The notes under the pieces are model-generated. The model did not search any database. It had not been told where the DNA came from and worked only from the letters and a program-made list of their open reading frames with translations. This document shows positions 1 through 6,378 of a DNA stretch of 6,378 nucleotides, piece by piece. Within the stretch, counting starts at the first letter, position 1. Each line of letters starts with the position of its first letter. Source of the stretch: Nitrosospira sp. (GTDB lineage: Bacteria > Pseudomonadota > Gammaproteobacteria > Burkholderiales > Nitrosomonadaceae); the NCBI GenBank assembly GCA_030453055.1, contig JAKDLC010000124.1, forward strand, positions 1-6,378. Direction: 5' to 3'. The position numbers and the translations under genes were made by a program.

Positions 1-1
1 A

Positions 2-1012
2 GCGCTGTCTCCTACTTTAACCCTCTATAATATTTTCTGGGCGGAAGTTGTCTCGGCGAGTTGCGCCCTGATCTTTGCGTTTCCCGTAGTCCGCCAATTT
101 AAAGCGGAAGGGAAACTGCATGAAGCGGACAGGGTTGAAACCGCGCTTGGCTGGCGGACGATCGTGCGTTACGGCATATTCAGTTACTTGACCATATGCA
201 TGTATCAGGTTTACGGTTCGGATACGCTCAAGCTGGTTGTGTCTCGTTTGCTTGGGGCGATAGAGACAGCGTCTTACGGCATGGCAGCAACCGTTGCTGA
301 GACGATCCGAAAGTATCTTCCGTTGTTTCTGTTCCACGGTGTCATCCGGCCCTCGCTCGTCGCCCGTTACACCGAGAATCGAAGCTATAAACAGCAGAAT
401 CACCTGTGCAACTTAGTGTTCAAGCTAAACCTTCTCATTCTTGCTCCTATCGTTGCTTTTATGGCTGTTTCCGGCGATACTTTTGGAGCCTGGATTTCAG
501 CTGGCAAGTATCCATCCGCCGGTATACTGCTAACTATAATGACCGCGCTTATTGCAACTCAATCGCAAAGGCTTGTATACGCCATGCTTGCTTCGGTTTA
601 TACATTTCCCGCCGCCAGCCTTTGGGCCACCGTGACATCCATGGTTGCGCTTCCGCTTTCCCTAGTACTGGGGGAAAAATACGGCGCGGTCGGAGTCCTG
701 GGCGGTATGCTAGTCGGTGACCTCATCTGGATCGCCGTGGTCGCTATCCGCCTTCACCGGGCTGGCCGTTCCTATGTTCCCGACAAAAAAGGAATCAGCA
801 AGCTGATAGCGGCCGCCGTGGCGGGAGGAGGTTTTGCAATCATACTCACGCCATACTGCGGGAACCTGCTTGGCGTCCTTCTGTCCGCCGCTGTAATAAC
901 AGCGGGGTATATAGCCGCCGTTTTGCTGCTCAAACCCTTCAGTCATGATGACCGATTAGTGCTGGCTAAGCTGATTCCGGAATCGCTGCGCTTCCGTTTG
1001 GGCGGCAAGTAA
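2..1012 (+). CDS. Polysaccharide flippase (Wzx/MOP superfamily), 5'-truncated
   Basis: This is the C-terminal part of an inner-membrane transporter that moves lipid-linked sugar repeat units from the cytoplasmic to the periplasmic face. The frame is open from the first complete codon at position 2, so the gene starts outside the window; the GTG at 164 is internal, because the 54 residues before it already read as flippase-like membrane protein. The visible 336 residues hold hydrophobic stretches near 9-30, 58-75, 146-166, 175-195, 200-223, 230-250, 268-288 and 292-312, with short basic loops between them, and a basic tail with the pattern DRLVLAKLIPESLR. Relatives are usually about 450-500 residues, so roughly a third is missing. 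The membrane pattern and the neighbouring polysaccharide genes support the call; substrate cannot be read. The next gene begins 21 bp downstream with no terminator between, suggesting co-transcription. A related MOP-type polysaccharide exporter is the main alternative. Confidence 0.82.
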   Translation, partial: ALSPTLTLYNIFWAEVVSASCALIFAFPVVRQFKAEGKLHEADRVETALGWRTIVRYGIFSYLTICMYQVYGSDTLKLVVSRLLGAIETASYGMAATVAETIRKYLPLFLFHGVIRPSLVARYTENRSYKQQNHLCNLVFKLNLLILAPIVAFMAVSGDTFGAWISAGKYPSAGILLTIMTALIATQSQRLVYAMLASVYTFPAASLWATVTSMVALPLSLVLGEKYGAVGVLGGMLVGDLIWIAVVAIRLHRAGRSYVPDKKGISKLIAAAVAGGGFAIILTPYCGNLLGVLLSAAVITAGYIAAVLLLKPFSHDDRLVLAKLIPESLRFRLGGK

Positions 1013-1033
1013 GATTATTTACAAGGATCCCTT

Positions 1034-2305
1034 ATGCGTATAGAAAATATTCGCTCCGAGACTACAAAGGGACGAATTCGCAGGTTGGCGGATATCGTGT
1101 GGGAAAACAACGCGCGTCAGCGGCAGACTGTGTGGTTCGAGACCGGTGTTGCCGACGAAGACTTTTTGTCCGGTTCCGCCAATTCCTTTTTGGTGGGAGC
1201 CGCCATTCCCGCGCTTGGTGCGGGCGAGCGGCGAGTCAGCGTTGATGCCCCTGTATGCCCTGAATTGAAACAGAACCTTAATGTCGCATGCCGTATCCTC
1301 TCCCAATGGTATGGCCATAGGCAGCCTCCTCCTGAGATAGAGGCGGATGTGCTAACGTCTCTGCCCCCGGTTTTAGGGGAGCGATCCACGGGAATCTTCT
1401 TATCGGGGGGAATCGACTCGTCCGCATCCCTGCGCGCCAACCGGCTTCAAGTGCCAAGAAGTTACCCGTCGTCGGTAACGCATGGTGTACTGGTGTTCGG
1501 CTATGATATCGGCGCGTATGCGGACGGCGATGCGAATGCCGATCAGCAGCGTTTCGAACACGCGCTAGGCTCGGCCCGGGCAATAGCGGAGGATGCTGAG
1601 CTCGAGCTTGTGTTGATCCATACCAATATCCGTCATCTGAACGAGGATCTCGATTTCTGGCTCAATTACTATTTCGGAGCATTTCTCGCATCGGTGGCAC
1701 ATCAACTCGATCGCAAGCTTCAATCTATGATAATCAACTCAGGACCGGATATCTCTACTCTGGCTCCTCATGGCTCCCATCCTCTTTTGGATCCCTACTA
1801 CGGAACTGCCTCCATGAACATCATCCATCATGGAATAGAGTATACGCGGCTAGAAAAGACAAGACTTGTGGCGGACTGGCCAGTAGGGTTTGCCAATTTG
1901 CGTGTCTGCACTCGCGGCGAGTACGTTAACGGGCTCAACTGCGGCATTTGCGAAAAATGTGTCCGGACCATGGTTGCCCTCCAGGCCCTCGGCCGTTTGT
2001 CCGGCTGCGGCATTTTTCCGCAACAGGAGGTTGACCCGGATTTTTTTTTAAGAAAGACGGTTATCAGCGACGTGTATCCAGCCTTCTGCTACGAAGAATG
2101 CCTGTCGCTGCTGGATGCAAGGGGGGAACAACGTCTTGCCGCCGCTATCCGCACTAACCTGCGTATTTACCAGCGCTCGAAGCGCCACCGGCTCGCCAAG
2201 TGGACCGATATGCGGCGATTGCGTCATCTGGCCTGGAAGCTGGACCGTGCTTATACGCAAGGCTTGTTCTACCAAATGTTCCGAAAAGTTACGGGCAGAT
2301 CGTGA
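1034..2305 (+). CDS. PP-loop ATP pyrophosphatase-like protein with QueC-type Cys cluster, function unknown
   Basis: A soluble protein of 423 residues. The start ATG has AAGGA at 1023-1027, six bases upstream. Residues 124-130 read SGGIDSS, the pyrophosphate-binding loop of the N-type ATP pyrophosphatases (asparagine synthetase B, QueC, NAD and GMP synthetases), which adenylate a carboxylate or similar group. Residues 292-309 give C-x10-C-x2-C-x2-C with the core NCGICEKCVRT, closely like the zinc site of QueC (CGxCxSCxxR). There is no N-terminal class II glutaminase: residue 2 is Arg, not the catalytic Cys of asparagine synthases. The first 115 residues are unassigned, and the last 80 are basic and Leu/Arg rich. 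No queuosine genes are near; instead the gene follows a flippase and precedes a pyruvyl transferase. I infer an ATP-dependent modification of a sugar or lipid-linked precursor; the substrate is unknown. A true QueC is unlikely given the length (QueC is about 230 residues) and the setting. Confidence 0.8.
   Translation: MRIENIRSETTKGRIRRLADIVWENNARQRQTVWFETGVADEDFLSGSANSFLVGAAIPALGAGERRVSVDAPVCPELKQNLNVACRILSQWYGHRQPPPEIEADVLTSLPPVLGERSTGIFLSGGIDSSASLRANRLQVPRSYPSSVTHGVLVFGYDIGAYADGDANADQQRFEHALGSARAIAEDAELELVLIHTNIRHLNEDLDFWLNYYFGAFLASVAHQLDRKLQSMIINSGPDISTLAPHGSHPLLDPYYGTASMNIIHHGIEYTRLEKTRLVADWPVGFANLRVCTRGEYVNGLNCGICEKCVRTMVALQALGRLSGCGIFPQQEVDPDFFLRKTVISDVYPAFCYEECLSLLDARGEQRLAAAIRTNLRIYQRSKRHRLAKWTDMRRLRHLAWKLDRAYTQGLFYQMFRKVTGRS
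2041..2049 (+). repeat. Nine-T homopolymer inside the PP-loop gene
   Basis: Nine consecutive Ts are read as part of Asp-Phe-Phe-Leu at residues 336-339. Loss of one T gives an immediate TAA, removing about 85 C-terminal residues. Gain of one T shifts the frame to a TAA at 2155-2157. The last seven bases of the stretch 2044-2050 (T TTT TTA) also sit in the phase of a -1 ribosomal slippery heptamer. It could be a contingency tract, a slippage site or only chance. Confidence 0.6.
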
Positions 2306-2380
2306 TCATAGGCGCCGAAATCCATGCCGGACATTCAAGTCAAGCTCCACGTTCTTTAGTTCGTCTATTTTGTAAATTTT

Positions 2381-2408
2381 TTGCCGTGCGACCGCTTGCC
2401 TGTATTAT
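2381..2408 (+). promoter_or_regulatory. Candidate sigma-70-like promoter for the pyruvyl transferase gene
   Basis: TTGCCG at 2381-2386 (4 of 6 matches to the -35 consensus) is followed after 16 bases by TATTAT at 2403-2408 (5 of 6 matches to the -10 consensus). Transcription would begin near 2415, leaving an untranslated leader of about 237 bases before the ATG at 2652. The position in an unusually long gap supports it, but it was found by eye and such matches also occur by chance. Confidence 0.35.
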
Positions 2409-2598
2409 TTGCTTTCCGCCGGGATGTTCAAGTGGCGATTTTTCATGTTGCCAGGCTGATCAGGTGCAGTTTCAATCCCTGCGCACACCCGTAGCACTTA
2501 CTCACGTTACCTCTGCAAGGGTGCTTCTTTCTGAAATCGTTTTCTGCGGAGAGAGAACTGCCATTAACAAACTGCTGCCTGGGCTTTTGTTTATCGTT

Positions 2599-2627
2599 TA
2601 GCGGATTGTTGCCCGCTAGGGGTTTTT
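2599..2627 (+). terminator. Terminator-like hairpin just upstream of the pyruvyl transferase start
   Basis: TAGCGG (2599-2604) and CCGCTA (2613-2618) form a perfect 6-bp stem around an 8-base loop, followed by four Gs and then TTTTT (2623-2627). The four-base spacer between stem and T-run, and the short stem, make it a weak intrinsic terminator. It could end the flippase/PP-loop transcript, act as an attenuator in the leader from the candidate promoter, or be fortuitous. It ends 24 bases before the next start codon. Confidence 0.4.
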
Positions 2628-2640
2628 CTGGTTTATATTC

Positions 2641-2645
2641 AGGAG
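2641..2645 (+). promoter_or_regulatory. Ribosome binding site fixing the pyruvyl transferase start
   Basis: AGGAG lies six bases before the ATG at 2652. The GTG at 2649, one codon upstream in the same frame, would leave only three bases, so ATG 2652 is preferred. An out-of-frame ATG at 2647 meets a stop at once (ATG TGA). Confidence 0.75.
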
Positions 2646-2651
2646 CATGTG

Positions 2652-3878
2652 ATGAAGTTCTATCTGGCTGGCCAAACCAACTTTGGCAATAGGGGCTGTG
2701 AGGCTTTGATTCGAACGGTTATCAGCACGCTTTCAGAACGTTTCGACAATAGCTCTTTCTTCGTTCCCGCAACCCATCCCGAAGCGGATGCCAGGCAATG
2801 GCCAGAAATGGCTGGATATCGAGCGAAATTCGTCAAGGCAAACACCCTTCCCTCCACTATAAAATGGTGGAACCGGGCGATTCGTCTAGCGCCGTGGATC
2901 AAGCCATTTTGGGAACCGTCTTATGGGCTGTCGAATTTCGCCGCTCGGGATATGGTGGATTGTGATGCGATATTGATGATGGGCGGCGACATGATTTCCT
3001 TGGACTACGGACCGGGTTCCCTTTTCATCGTCAGTGGCTTCATGGATGCGGCCGCTCGGGCTGGCTATCCGACCATGCTATTTGCAGCATCGGTAAGTCC
3101 ATTCAATGACCCGGTGTTCGAGCGCTACATGGTTCGGCATCTCAAGCGGTATGCCGTAATTACCTTGCGGGAAACAGAAAGCCTTACATACCTGCATCAC
3201 CTTGGGTTGGACAATGCGGTACTAGTAGCTGATCCTGCTTTCCGGCTCGAACCGGAGGTGGTCGAATTAATGCCGCCATTCGATCAACCCCAAGCCGCGT
3301 TGGGTTTCAATATCAGTCCGGTAATCGAGGAGAGCTGGCGGCGGGCGGGTAACACCGGCAATCTTGTGGAGGAATGCGTGGCATTTCTCAGCAAAGTATT
3401 GGCCGAAACCAATTTGAACGTCGGACTCATACCTCACGTCGAACCACTCGATGGCAGCCTCTTCAACAGCGATGCCTCGATCCTGGAATGTATCCTGGCC
3501 GGCTTGGGTGGGCCGTCGCCGCGCCTGGCTCTAGTTCAAAAAGGATTTAATGCTGCCCAGTTGAAGTATTTAATCGGACGCTGCCGTTACTTCATGGGAG
3601 GGCGTACCCATGCCACCATTGCGGCCTGGTCACAATGCCTTCCGACAGTTTCATTCGCTTATAGCACCAAGGCTTATGGCTTGAACAGGGATCTATTCGG
3701 AACGCTCGACTTTGTCCTCAAAACGCCCCAGATAGCTCGCGATAGCCTTTGGAGGGCTTTTCAAGAACTAAGGGAGCGCGAGAATTCCATCCGTTCCTTG
3801 CTGGTTGAGCGCATTCCAGAACGGAAGCGCAAGGCCTCATTGAGCGCCGATGTCTTAGCCCGGCATCTAAACCAATGA
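2652..3878 (+). CDS. Polysaccharide pyruvyl transferase family protein (WcaK/CsaB-like)
   Basis: A cytoplasmic enzyme of 408 residues expected to transfer an enolpyruvyl group from PEP to a sugar hydroxyl pair, making a pyruvate ketal that adds negative charge to the polymer. Family signatures (PS_pyruv_trans) run in order: N-terminal FGNRGCEAL at 11-19, MMGGDMISLDYG at 109-120, the LRETESLTYLHHLG segment at 172-185, ADPAF at 193-197, and the C-terminal GGRTHATIAAWSQCLPTVSF at 316-335. R173 and the R318-T319-H320 triplet correspond to the conserved Arg and R-x-H positions implicated in PEP binding in the yeast homologue Pvg1p. No signal peptide or membrane segment is present. Length is close to WcaK (about 425 residues). 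The gene appears intact and is followed after 79 bp by an exported hydrolase with no terminator between. The sugar acceptor cannot be deduced, and some WcaK-type members are uncharacterised, so pyruvylation is a family-level inference. Confidence 0.9.
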   Translation: MKFYLAGQTNFGNRGCEALIRTVISTLSERFDNSSFFVPATHPEADARQWPEMAGYRAKFVKANTLPSTIKWWNRAIRLAPWIKPFWEPSYGLSNFAARDMVDCDAILMMGGDMISLDYGPGSLFIVSGFMDAAARAGYPTMLFAASVSPFNDPVFERYMVRHLKRYAVITLRETESLTYLHHLGLDNAVLVADPAFRLEPEVVELMPPFDQPQAALGFNISPVIEESWRRAGNTGNLVEECVAFLSKVLAETNLNVGLIPHVEPLDGSLFNSDASILECILAGLGGPSPRLALVQKGFNAAQLKYLIGRCRYFMGGRTHATIAAWSQCLPTVSFAYSTKAYGLNRDLFGTLDFVLKTPQIARDSLWRAFQELRERENSIRSLLVERIPERKRKASLSADVLARHLNQ

Positions 3879-3945
3879 AAAGGCCGAGCGTCAATTTGTT
3901 ATCCATCCTGCTCAGGCATATCGTCCAATTTAAATTAATCCTCTC

Positions 3946-3952
3946 AAGGTGA
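3946..3952 (+). promoter_or_regulatory. Ribosome binding site fixing the hydrolase start
   Basis: AAGGTGA lies five bases before the ATG at 3958. The GTG at 3949 in the same frame is inside this Shine-Dalgarno sequence and has nothing suitable upstream, so it is not used as a start. Confidence 0.65.
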
Positions 3953-3957
3953 ATGGT

Positions 3958-6276
3958 ATGGAGCAGAGTCTCTTCCCCAACCCGGTTCCAGTTTCCTCTC
4001 TCATTTGTTCGCCCGCAAAACGTGCTCACGCAGGCATTGCGTGCGTCATCTTGACCGCAGTGCTGCTCTTAATCGCGTTGCCGGCTATGGCGCAGGAGTG
4101 GTTGCCGGTCAAGGACATAAATTTGGAGGTAGCGCAAGGTAGCGTATTGGACTTCTCGACGCTGGTGGAGTTGGGACCCGCAGGCCGTCACGGTTGGGTT
4201 GTGGTGTTGCCGGACGGCCATATAGGATTTGAAAACAAACGCCTTCCCCAACGCTTCCTTAGCGCGTCGTTTGCCTTTAGCGGTAGCAGCGGCGGCATTC
4301 CAGATAAGGCGGAGGCCGTGCGTATCGTCGCACAACTAAGGCGAATGGGTTACAGCGCGGCTCGATTGCATTTCATAGATGCATGGTTAATGACCGGGCA
4401 GAGTAAGGATTTCGATTTCAACCAGGTTCAACTGGATCGTTTACATTACTTGCTCGCTCAACTCAAGGCAAACGGAATTTATTGGGTAATTGACCTGCTC
4501 GATTCTGACAACGGCGCCTACGGTGGTGTATATCCACACCGTTGGGTAAAAAAACATAACCTGAGGCTCGACTTTTATACAGATGAGGACAAAAGGAATC
4601 ATTGGTTACGTCTCGTTAAAGATATCTTCGCCTCCAGGAATCCGTATACTGAAACTTCCACTCTCCAGGATCCAGCGCTATTGGGCGTTATCCTGATCAA
4701 TGAAGGCGGCATTGCGGAACTTTCATATCGTTCAGGGCCAGGTGGATTTGCGAAGCCCTATTCGGAAAAATTCAAGCCGCTCTTCCTCGCCTGGCTCAAA
4801 ACCCGTTATGGTAATGACGCCGCTCTCAAGTCTGCCTGGCAAGGAGAATTGCAGCGTGGTGAATCCCTTGATACCGACGTGGCGCTGCCGAAGGCGCTCC
4901 GCGGGAACGATGCACGCACACGCGATTTTATGCGGTTCGTTGTCGACCTCGAACAGGACAGATTGCAATGGATGGTTACCCAAGTAAGGTCGCTCGGATA
5001 CAAAGGGCTTGCCACGGCGTTCAATAACTGGGGTTTTTTCCAAAGCGACCTGTCGCGCTCAGCCGCCGGTTGGGTAGATATGCATACTTACCATGCACAT
5101 CCCAGCAGCTTCGTCAACAAGGGATCGAAGATCCCACAGACCAGCGCTATTGAGAATGCCGCCCGGTTCGTACGCGAACTCACCAATGCGAGACAATGGG
5201 GCAAGCCGTTCTCGGTCACCGAATACGGTCAGCCATTCTGGAACTCCTGGCGGCGTGAGTCGGTTGCACTAATTCCAGCTTATGCCGCGTTGCAGAAATG
5301 GGACTTGATTTGCCAGTTTTCTGAAAATTCGGTCCAGTTGAACTACTTGCCTTCTCCTTATTCAAGAAAAAATGCTATACACCCCTTTGGTGTGAGCACT
5401 GATCCGGTTCTCCATGCGGGCGAACGTCTTGCGGCAATGCTATTTAAGCGTGGCGATGTAAAACCATCGCCTGCCGAGATTCATATACACTTGGACGCGG
5501 AAGCCATCTTCAAGGAATCCGGGGGTTGGGGGCAATTGTCCGAAGAAGTCAGCCGTCTGGGGTTGCTCAGCGCAATCGGCCTGGATATCGGAAGTAAAAC
5601 TCCATCAGTGGCCGGTCCCAAAATCTATGTGATCGAAAAAGGTGCATCCGCTTCAGGATTGCTCGGAAAGGCGATCAATGTTGCAACCAAACTCGGACTT
5701 TCGGGGTCGGGCAGCGAGCGTCTCGCGCAGTTGAAGCACGGCGGCGTGCTGTCCGAGAACAACCGTACCGACTTCGGTAAACGAATTTATCAATCGGACA
5801 CCGGAGAACTGCTCATGGATGTTCCCGCCAAACGCTTCTTCGTCAACTCGGCTAAAACCGATTTGGTGGCGTTACCTGAGGGTCAAGCGAGCGTGGGAAT
5901 CCTGTCGGTGCATCAGCCGAGCGTACCAGCATTAGTGGCGCTTTCCTCCGCTGACGATGCGCCGCTTGAATCAAGTAAACGGATGCTCCTATTTGTTCTC
6001 ACTGATGCGATAAATTCGGGAATGAAATTCGCTGATGCAAAGCGAACCGAGCTGGTTACTCTGGGTCAATTGCCGGTTCTTTTGCAGCGCGTCGCCGTGA
6101 AAGTGGGTATCCGGACAGAATTGACTGGAGCCTTCAAGGCTTATGCCCTGTCGTTTGCCGGGGAGCGTAGGGAGCCCATCCCCATTCAGGCGACAGACGA
6201 GGGTTTAAGCCTTAACATTGATACTGGATTACTCAAGCATGGACCAGCGACCATCTTTGAAATAGTGCGGGAATAA
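3958..6276 (+). CDS. Exported clan GH-A-like glycoside hydrolase
   Basis: A protein of 772 residues with a Sec signal: a 24-residue n-region ending in KRAH, a hydrophobic core at about 25-42 and an AMA|QE cleavage site after residue 45. The mature part begins with a short beta region (46-100), then a (beta/alpha)8-type catalytic domain at about 100-470. Readable barrel landmarks are ARLHFID at 135-141, WVIDLLDSDN at 176-185, LINEGG at 246-251 with E249 as the likely acid/base after Asn, DMHTYHAHP at 374-382, and SVTEYG at 419-424 with E422 as the likely nucleophile. The 173-residue gap between the two Glu is long for GH5 and nearer GH42-like enzymes. Residues 470-500 (DPVLHAGERLA...RGDVKP) close the domain, and about 270 further residues form unassigned, probably beta-rich modules. 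In a polysaccharide locus it may trim or edit polymer in the periplasm or outside the cell. Substrate and exact GH family cannot be assigned by eye. Confidence 0.82.
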   Translation: MEQSLFPNPVPVSSLICSPAKRAHAGIACVILTAVLLLIALPAMAQEWLPVKDINLEVAQGSVLDFSTLVELGPAGRHGWVVVLPDGHIGFENKRLPQRFLSASFAFSGSSGGIPDKAEAVRIVAQLRRMGYSAARLHFIDAWLMTGQSKDFDFNQVQLDRLHYLLAQLKANGIYWVIDLLDSDNGAYGGVYPHRWVKKHNLRLDFYTDEDKRNHWLRLVKDIFASRNPYTETSTLQDPALLGVILINEGGIAELSYRSGPGGFAKPYSEKFKPLFLAWLKTRYGNDAALKSAWQGELQRGESLDTDVALPKALRGNDARTRDFMRFVVDLEQDRLQWMVTQVRSLGYKGLATAFNNWGFFQSDLSRSAAGWVDMHTYHAHPSSFVNKGSKIPQTSAIENAARFVRELTNARQWGKPFSVTEYGQPFWNSWRRESVALIPAYAALQKWDLICQFSENSVQLNYLPSPYSRKNAIHPFGVSTDPVLHAGERLAAMLFKRGDVKPSPAEIHIHLDAEAIFKESGGWGQLSEEVSRLGLLSAIGLDIGSKTPSVAGPKIYVIEKGASASGLLGKAINVATKLGLSGSGSERLAQLKHGGVLSENNRTDFGKRIYQSDTGELLMDVPAKRFFVNSAKTDLVALPEGQASVGILSVHQPSVPALVALSSADDAPLESSKRMLLFVLTDAINSGMKFADAKRTELVTLGQLPVLLQRVAVKVGIRTELTGAFKAYALSFAGERREPIPIQATDEGLSLNIDTGLLKHGPATIFEIVRE

Positions 6277-6356
6277 TTAAACCTAAATCCGGTAGTTGAC
6301 CGCTCATTTAATAGATCAGAGTCATGATTAATAACAATATTTCGTATTATTTGACG

Positions 6357-6373
6357 CTCACCTTCCGGGTGAG
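6357..6373 (+). terminator. Stem-loop resembling an intrinsic terminator, cut by the window edge
   Basis: CTCACC (6357-6362) and GGTGAG (6368-6373) pair perfectly around TTCCG, about 80 bases after the hydrolase stop. The stem strongly resembles the T7 early terminator TE stem (CTCACCTTCGGGTGGG). The T-run needed to confirm it would lie beyond the window. Since the stem is symmetrical, it could also serve a convergent gene. A competing reading is that these bases are the start of a coding region opened by the ATG at 6324. Confidence 0.45.
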
Positions 6374-6378
6374 GCCCG

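Larger units (their letters stand above)
2306..2651. other. 346-bp gene-free gap between the PP-loop and pyruvyl transferase genes
   Basis: No convincing gene is present on either strand. One + frame stays open from inside the previous gene to 2601, but its translation is rich in Cys, Phe and Ser, resembles no family I know and lacks a ribosome binding site. Very short ORFs begin at 2324 and 2424 (11 codons each) with poor initiation signals. The gap holds a candidate promoter (2381-2408) and a hairpin plus T-run (2599-2627), so it is more likely a regulatory leader for the downstream gene than a lost gene. It is far longer than the other gaps in the window (21 and 79 bp). Confidence 0.55.

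Noticed and set aside
17..403. Minus-strand open frame opposite the flippase
   Set aside because: It is antisense to a clear membrane-protein gene, lacks a recognisable product and is of the length expected by chance.
2469..2491. GTTTCAATCCCTGCGC-like string resembling the end of a type I CRISPR repeat
   Set aside because: Only one copy exists in the window, with no spacer-repeat periodicity and no cas genes.
2200..2601. Open + frame of 133 codons overlapping the end of the PP-loop gene and the gap
   Set aside because: It has no ribosome binding site, overlaps a well-supported gene for about 100 bases, and its translation is Cys/Phe/Ser rich with no recognisable motif.
2057..2726. 12-bp direct repeat ACGGTTATCAGC at 2057-2068 and 2715-2726
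   Set aside because: Both copies are inside coding sequence, and about one such 12-mer match is expected by chance in a window this size.
3927..3936. Palindrome AATTTAAATT before the hydrolase gene
   Set aside because: It is a low-complexity AT palindrome with no matching second site or promoter elements around it; too weak to call an operator.
4732..5043. Minus-strand open frames opposite the hydrolase
   Set aside because: They are shadows of the hydrolase coding frame with no initiation signals or known motifs.
6296..6330. TTGACC as a possible -35 element after the hydrolase
   Set aside because: No acceptable -10 hexamer lies 16-18 bases downstream.

Overview
The window looks like part of a surface or exopolysaccharide biosynthesis locus from a Gram-negative bacterium, most likely a betaproteobacterium. 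This rests on a Wzx-type flippase, a polysaccharide pyruvyl transferase and a Sec-exported glycoside hydrolase lying in a row on the + strand, with moderately GC-rich coding sequence and ordinary AGGAG-like ribosome binding sites. No ribosomal or other marker gene is present, so the taxonomic placement is inference only. No tRNA, rRNA, CRISPR array, transposase or integration site is visible.

Layout. (1) 2-1012: the last 336 residues of a MOP/Wzx flippase whose start lies left of the window. (2) 1034-2305: a 423-residue PP-loop ATP pyrophosphatase-like protein with a QueC-like four-cysteine cluster, 21 bp after the flippase and probably in the same transcript. A nine-T run sits in its reading frame. 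(3) 2306-2651: a 346-bp gene-free gap holding a plausible sigma-70-like promoter and, just before the next gene, a hairpin followed by five Ts. (4) 2652-3878: a polysaccharide pyruvyl transferase of the WcaK/CsaB family. (5) 3958-6276: an exported (beta/alpha)8-type glycoside hydrolase of about 770 residues with a readable acid/base and nucleophile pair, 79 bp after gene 4. (6) 6277-6378: a short tail ending in a stem-loop resembling a classic intrinsic terminator, cut by the window edge.

How they may work together (inference): lipid-linked repeat units are decorated in the cytoplasm, with pyruvate ketals added by the PEP-dependent pyruvyl transferase and possibly an ATP-dependent change made by the PP-loop enzyme. 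The flippase moves them across the inner membrane, and the exported hydrolase trims or edits the glycan outside the cytoplasm. The PP-loop protein is the least explained component and the best candidate for undescribed chemistry. The gap before the pyruvyl transferase is the best candidate for regulation.
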